From Tenacibaculum piscium (GTDB lineage Bacteria > Bacteroidota > Bacteroidia > Flavobacteriales > Flavobacteriaceae), in contig NZ_JAJGWT010000008.1 in NCBI RefSeq assembly GCF_021390715.1, forward strand, positions 1-64,000: a DNA stretch of 64,000 nucleotides. The letters run 5' to 3'. Under the pieces are notes generated by a model. The model did no database searches, was not told the DNA's origin, and saw only the letters and a program-made list of their open reading frames with translations. The translations under genes were made by a program, and so were the position numbers. This document shows, piece by piece, positions 61,312 through 64,000 of this stretch (the stretch's first letter is position 1; each line of letters opens with the position of its first letter).

Positions 61312-61917
61312 TTATACTGATTCATTAATTACACTTTTACACATTTTGATACTATTCCAAGCAGATTGATACGCTTCTTCAATATGAGTTTCATCCAAAG
61401 TAAAAACACCTCTTTTTTGATAAATCATTAAAAATGATAGCGGATTAATTGCATACGCATATAATATATAATCGGACATTGGTTTGATGATTCCTTCTTT
61501 TTTACCACGATTCCAAAGGTCGAGTAGTGGCTGTAAATGCTTGATTCCTTCTTGACGACTTGCTTCATCAATCATTGGTGTATTATCACATTGCGCTAAA
61601 AACATGGCATTTTCACATTCTTTGAGTTTAAATTCCGCAATACGATTCCAAATTAATTTAAAACCAGCTTCCACAGAAAGATTGTTATTATATGTAGCAA
61701 AGGCGTAATCAGTATATTTTGCTTTTACTTCGATGTAAGTTTGATTTACTAAATCTTGTTTGCTTTCAAAATAAAGATAAATCGTAGCAGGCGATACTTT
61801 TGCCATTTTTGCAATTTTACTCATCGGCGTAGCGTGAAAACCGTTGTTATTTACCAGCTCGATAGTTGCTTTAACAAGTGCATTTCGTTTATCAATACTT
61901 TTTTGAAGTTTAGCCAT
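61312..61917 (-). CDS. TetR/AcrR family regulator of the electrophile-response operon
   Basis: 201 residues. N-terminal TetR helix-turn-helix: RNALVKATIELVNNNGFHATPMSKIAKMAKVSPATIYLYFESKQDL, here as ALVKATIELVNNNGF, TPMSKIAKMAKVSPATIY and LYFESKQDLVNQ. The C-terminal ligand domain is divergent, as usual. It is the first gene of the operon and most likely represses it until an electrophile binds. A palindrome AATGAATGTTCATT lies over its promoter. Confidence 0.92.
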   Translation of the reverse strand: MAKLQKSIDKRNALVKATIELVNNNGFHATPMSKIAKMAKVSPATIYLYFESKQDLVNQTYIEVKAKYTDYAFATYNNNLSVEAGFKLIWNRIAEFKLKECENAMFLAQCDNTPMIDEASRQEGIKHLQPLLDLWNRGKKEGIIKPMSDYILYAYAINPLSFLMIYQKRGVFTLDETHIEEAYQSAWNSIKMCKSVINESV

Positions 61918-61978
61918 TTATAGTTTATTATAATTATTCTTTCTTTTATTGCTGATGTAATGTACATCTATTCTGACA

Positions 61979-61986
61979 CAAAGATA
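61979..61986 (-). promoter_or_regulatory. -7 promoter element of the TetR operon
   Basis: Minus-strand TATCTTTG, an exact TAnnTTTG match, with a leader of about 55 nt. Confidence 0.6.
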
Positions 61987-62004
61987 CAACAAATATACAA
62001 TAAA

Positions 62005-62018
62005 AATGAATGTTCATT
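62005..62018. promoter_or_regulatory. Candidate TetR operator
   Basis: AATGAA-TG-TTCATT is a perfect inverted repeat at about the -33 position of the operon promoter, a normal place for autorepression. Confidence 0.6.
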
Positions 62019-62151
62019 CTTTTTTTGATATTTTTAACTTTTGAACTTTAATTGAGCTTAAAAATACTCAAAGAATACTTATAAAGTATTTATACTTTAA
62101 AAAAAATCAGGAATAAAACACATAATATACTTTTGTTTAGATTAATGACAC

Positions 62152-62159
62152 TATATTTG
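62152..62159 (+). promoter_or_regulatory. -7 promoter element of the small cold-shock gene
   Basis: TATATTTG, an exact TAnnTTTG match, 37 bp before the ATG; a TTG lies 16 bp upstream. Confidence 0.55.
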
Positions 62160-62196
62160 CAAACTAATAAGTACTAACAAATTAATTTACATTACG

Positions 62197-62388
62197 ATGA
62201 GTAAAGGAATAGTAAAATTTTTCAACGACACTAAAGGATTTGGTTTTATTACAGAAGAAGGTGTTGAAAAAGACCACTTTGTACACATTTCAGGTTTAAT
62301 CGACGAGATTAGAGAAGGTGACGAAGTTGAATTCGATTTAGAAGAAGGAAACAAAGGACCAAATGCAGTGAACGTAAAAGTGATCTAG
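62197..62388 (+). CDS. cspA: Cold-shock protein (CspA family)
   Basis: 63 residues, a single cold-shock domain covering the whole protein: GIVKFFNDTKGFGFI with RNP1 and HFVHIS (RNP2). It binds single-stranded RNA and DNA and melts structure at low temperature. Acidic rather than basic overall. A strong terminator follows. Many genomes of this group have several copies; a second, longer one lies at 55228. Confidence 0.95.
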   Translation: MSKGIVKFFNDTKGFGFITEEGVEKDHFVHISGLIDEIREGDEVEFDLEEGNKGPNAVNVKVI

Positions 62389-62410
62389 TATATAATCCAT
62401 ATATTTTCAA

Positions 62411-62442
62411 AAAAACCTCATCAATTTATTGATGAGGTTTTT
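62411..62442. terminator. Bidirectional terminator between cspA and lrp
   Basis: AAAAACCTCATCAAT pairs with ATTGATGAGGTTTTT around TT; it ends two bases before the stop codon of the Lrp gene. Confidence 0.9.
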
Positions 62443-62444
62443 TA

Positions 62445-62906
62445 TTATACATAATATGCTGTTTTGTCGATGATTTCTTTAAGGACAAACGAACTTTCTA
62501 AAACACCGATGTTTTCAATTTTAGATAATTTTAAACGTACAAAATCATGATAATCTTCAATTCCTGGTAAGTTGATGTGTAAAAAATAATCTACCTTTCC
62601 CGCCATGTGATAACATTTTTGAACCTCTTTCAATTCTTTTATTTGCGCTTCAAACTTATCCATAAAACCTTGATTATGATATCGCAAAGAAACCATACAA
62701 ATAGCCGTTATAGGTCTATTTATATGATTTTTATCTAAAATTGCTACATATTTTTTAATAACACCTAATTTCTCCAAACGCCGAATCCTATCATAAATAG
62801 GAGAGACCGTTAGATTTAAACTTTGAGAAATTTCTTTCGCGGTCTTTTTACAATCTTCTTGCAAGATTCGTATTATCTTTAAATCAACTTCATCTAATTT
62901 TATCAT
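62445..62906 (-). CDS. Lrp/AsnC family regulator
   Basis: 153 residues. The N-terminal winged helix-turn-helix KLDEVDLKIIRILQEDCKKTAKEIS, here as LDEVDLKIIRILQ and TAKEISQSLNLTVSPIYDRI, is followed by the RAM ligand/oligomer domain (GKVDYFLHINLPGIEDYHDF). Such proteins sense amino acids. It is divergent from the YitT gene, and the 290-bp spacer holds an 11-bp inverted repeat near that gene's promoter. Confidence 0.92.
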   Translation of the reverse strand: MIKLDEVDLKIIRILQEDCKKTAKEISQSLNLTVSPIYDRIRRLEKLGVIKKYVAILDKNHINRPITAICMVSLRYHNQGFMDKFEAQIKELKEVQKCYHMAGKVDYFLHINLPGIEDYHDFVRLKLSKIENIGVLESSFVLKEIIDKTAYYV

Positions 62907-63045
62907 TTTATGCTATTTTTTATATATGATTCTTTTAAAAATCAAGATTATTATTTATCAAAAAACCGTAAAAATCACTTAAAAAAAATCAAAACAACTT
63001 CTTAAAAAGTGATATACTTTTAATTATTACTATAAAACAGCTAAA

Positions 63046-63096
63046 ATTACTTATTTAATACGATAATCAAGTGTTTATTACTATAAAATAAGTAAT
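63046..63096. promoter_or_regulatory. Inverted repeat upstream of the YitT gene (candidate Lrp site)
   Basis: ATTACTTATTT (63046-63056) and AAATAAGTAAT (63086-63096) are exact complements. A 14-bp direct repeat TTATTACTATAAAA (63024-63037, 63075-63088) overlaps them. The Lrp gene is the nearest regulator; the assignment is inference. Confidence 0.4.
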
Positions 63097-63101
63097 AAAT
63101 A

Positions 63102-63109
63102 TATTTTTG
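63102..63109 (+). promoter_or_regulatory. -7 promoter element of the YitT gene
   Basis: TATTTTTG fits TAnnTTTG, giving a leader of about 80 nt. Confidence 0.5.
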
Positions 63110-63196
63110 CACGGATTTTAAAAGATTTTTAAACAGATTTAATCATCATCAAAAACTCAAAAAACAACTTTATAAAAAAAATTAAAAACGGTAATA

Positions 63197-64000
63197 ATGA
63201 TAAACAATAATAAAATGAGTGCTGAATTTAAAAACTATGGATTAGTATTTATTGGATCTTTAATAGTCGCACTGGCTTTTGCATTATTTATAGTGCCTTA
63301 TAATATTGTGCCTGGTGGAGTTTTTGGACTAGGAATTATCCTGAGTGAGCTTATTGGTTTTTCATCGATTGGCGTTATCGCATTGTGCATTAACATTCCT
63401 TTATTACTTTGGGGAACTAGTTTGTTGGGAAAAAAAACAGGGTTTAAAACTGCTTTTTTCATGATTTCATCATCATTTTTATTAGATATTATATCATTAT
63501 TTACAAAAAATCAGGTTTTAATTGATGATATTTTATTGTCGTCTATTTTAGGCGGAATCCTTATTGGTGTTACCATTTTTTTAGTTAAAAAAGCAGGAGC
63601 AACCACTGGTGGACAAGATATTTTAGCCAGAATTTTAGCGACAAAAATCAATATTAGTTTTAATCAATTAATACTTATTATTGATGCTTTAATTATTATT
63701 TCTGGAGTTCTTACTTTTGGAAATTATAAAATAGCTACGTATTGTTTGATAACAATTATTGCGACCAGTAAAACAATCGATTATTTTATGAAACAAGATA
63801 TTCAGAATAAAACAATGCTTGTTTTCTCTAAAAAGAATGCTTTAATTCAAAAAAATATCATGGGTGATACGACTATTTATCAGAAATTCATCAAGATAAT
63901 TCATCAAGATTCTAGTGAAAAAATGATTTTAATCACAAAAAATAATAAAAACTTATCTGTTATTGAGAGTATTATTTATAATACAGATCCTGATGCTGAA
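63197..64000 (+). CDS. YitT family membrane protein (partial, cut by window end)
   Basis: 268 codons are visible and the frame is still open at the window end. About five hydrophobic segments follow the start (YGLVFIGSLIVALAFALFI, PGGVFGLGIILSELIGF, GGILIGVTIFLVKKAGATTGGQDIL and others), the YitT/DUF161 pattern. A soluble C-terminal DUF2179-type domain starts near residue 210 (TMLVFSKKNALIQKNIMGDTT). The start could be Met1 at 63197 or Met7 at 63215. The function is unknown in most species. It is divergent from the Lrp gene. Confidence 0.88.
   Translation, partial: MINNNKMSAEFKNYGLVFIGSLIVALAFALFIVPYNIVPGGVFGLGIILSELIGFSSIGVIALCINIPLLLWGTSLLGKKTGFKTAFFMISSSFLLDIISLFTKNQVLIDDILLSSILGGILIGVTIFLVKKAGATTGGQDILARILATKINISFNQLILIIDALIIISGVLTFGNYKIATYCLITIIATSKTIDYFMKQDIQNKTMLVFSKKNALIQKNIMGDTTIYQKFIKIIHQDSSEKMILITKNNKNLSVIESIIYNTDPDAE

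Noticed and set aside
1..64000. CRISPR array, prophage or integrative element
   Set aside because: No regularly spaced repeats, integrase, phage structural genes or conjugation genes were seen. The window is mostly housekeeping with scattered repeats.

Overview
The window looks like a piece of a Flavobacteriaceae chromosome (Bacteroidota), close in flavour to the marine Tenacibaculum/Polaribacter group. The grounds are: very high A+T; promoters of the TAnnTTTG (-7) type; almost no Shine-Dalgarno sequences; a DnaX without the zinc module; a CzcA-type pump fused to its outer-membrane channel; a YtxJ protein; and many CarboxypepD_reg/TonB and lipoprotein genes. All functional names come from reading the translated sequence and were not checked against a database.

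Layout. 1-330: 3' end of an rRNA operon (23S end, 5S, terminator). 330-900: repeat-rich spacer. 901-5856: SulP anion transporter with a universal stress protein, and a divergent Na+/H+ antiporter. 5845-12444: dnaX, a His-rich TonB-dependent receptor with a small His-rich secreted protein (probable zinc uptake), a lipoprotein and purB. 12661-15716: truncated haemoglobin, a VWA membrane protein and a thioesterase. 15794-24212: heavy-metal efflux cluster (small His-rich exported protein, CzcA-OEP fusion, CzcB adaptor, P1B-4 ATPase). 24474-32889: prohibitin-like protein, fabG, an XRE regulator facing about 1 kb of operator-studded non-coding DNA, purL, and a CarboxypepD_reg protein. 33076-43205: tRNA-Leu, tRNA-Lys, aroK, a TA-flanked palindromic MITE, a PyrR-like phosphoribosyltransferase, an S4-domain protein, lipoproteins and porins, smpB-maf-transketolase, ompW and clpB. 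43526-50045: ytxJ, helicase, fumarylacetoacetase, glyA and a second antiporter. 50082-52866: a defence-type reverse transcriptase with a structured leader, and a divergent unknown gene. 52936-57437: acyltransferase, DEAD-box helicase, cold-shock-domain protein and a zinc-ribbon SDR. 57569-61917: a TetR-headed aldehyde/electrophile detoxification operon. 62197-64000: a small cold-shock protein, Lrp and a YitT protein cut by the window end.

The most interesting part is the reverse transcriptase locus (50065-52109). The gene is preceded on its own strand by about 425 nt closed by a 16-bp inverted repeat with one bulged base (52063-52078 with 51655-51671). A degenerate -7 box places the predicted RNA 5' end at the outer arm, and the other arm ends 25 nt before the RT start codon. 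Inside this putative RNA the antisense frame is free of stop codons for 91 codons and would encode a Leu/Ile-rich, helix-prone polypeptide. That layout recalls DRT2-like systems, in which an upstream non-coding RNA is reverse transcribed and the copied DNA encodes a protein. The second candidate is the XRE regulator (26648-27079), with four perfect TACAnnTGTA palindromes and two near matches spread over its 1-kb non-coding upstream region. Several dispersed repeat families and a long perfect hairpin inside the SulP gene are also recorded.
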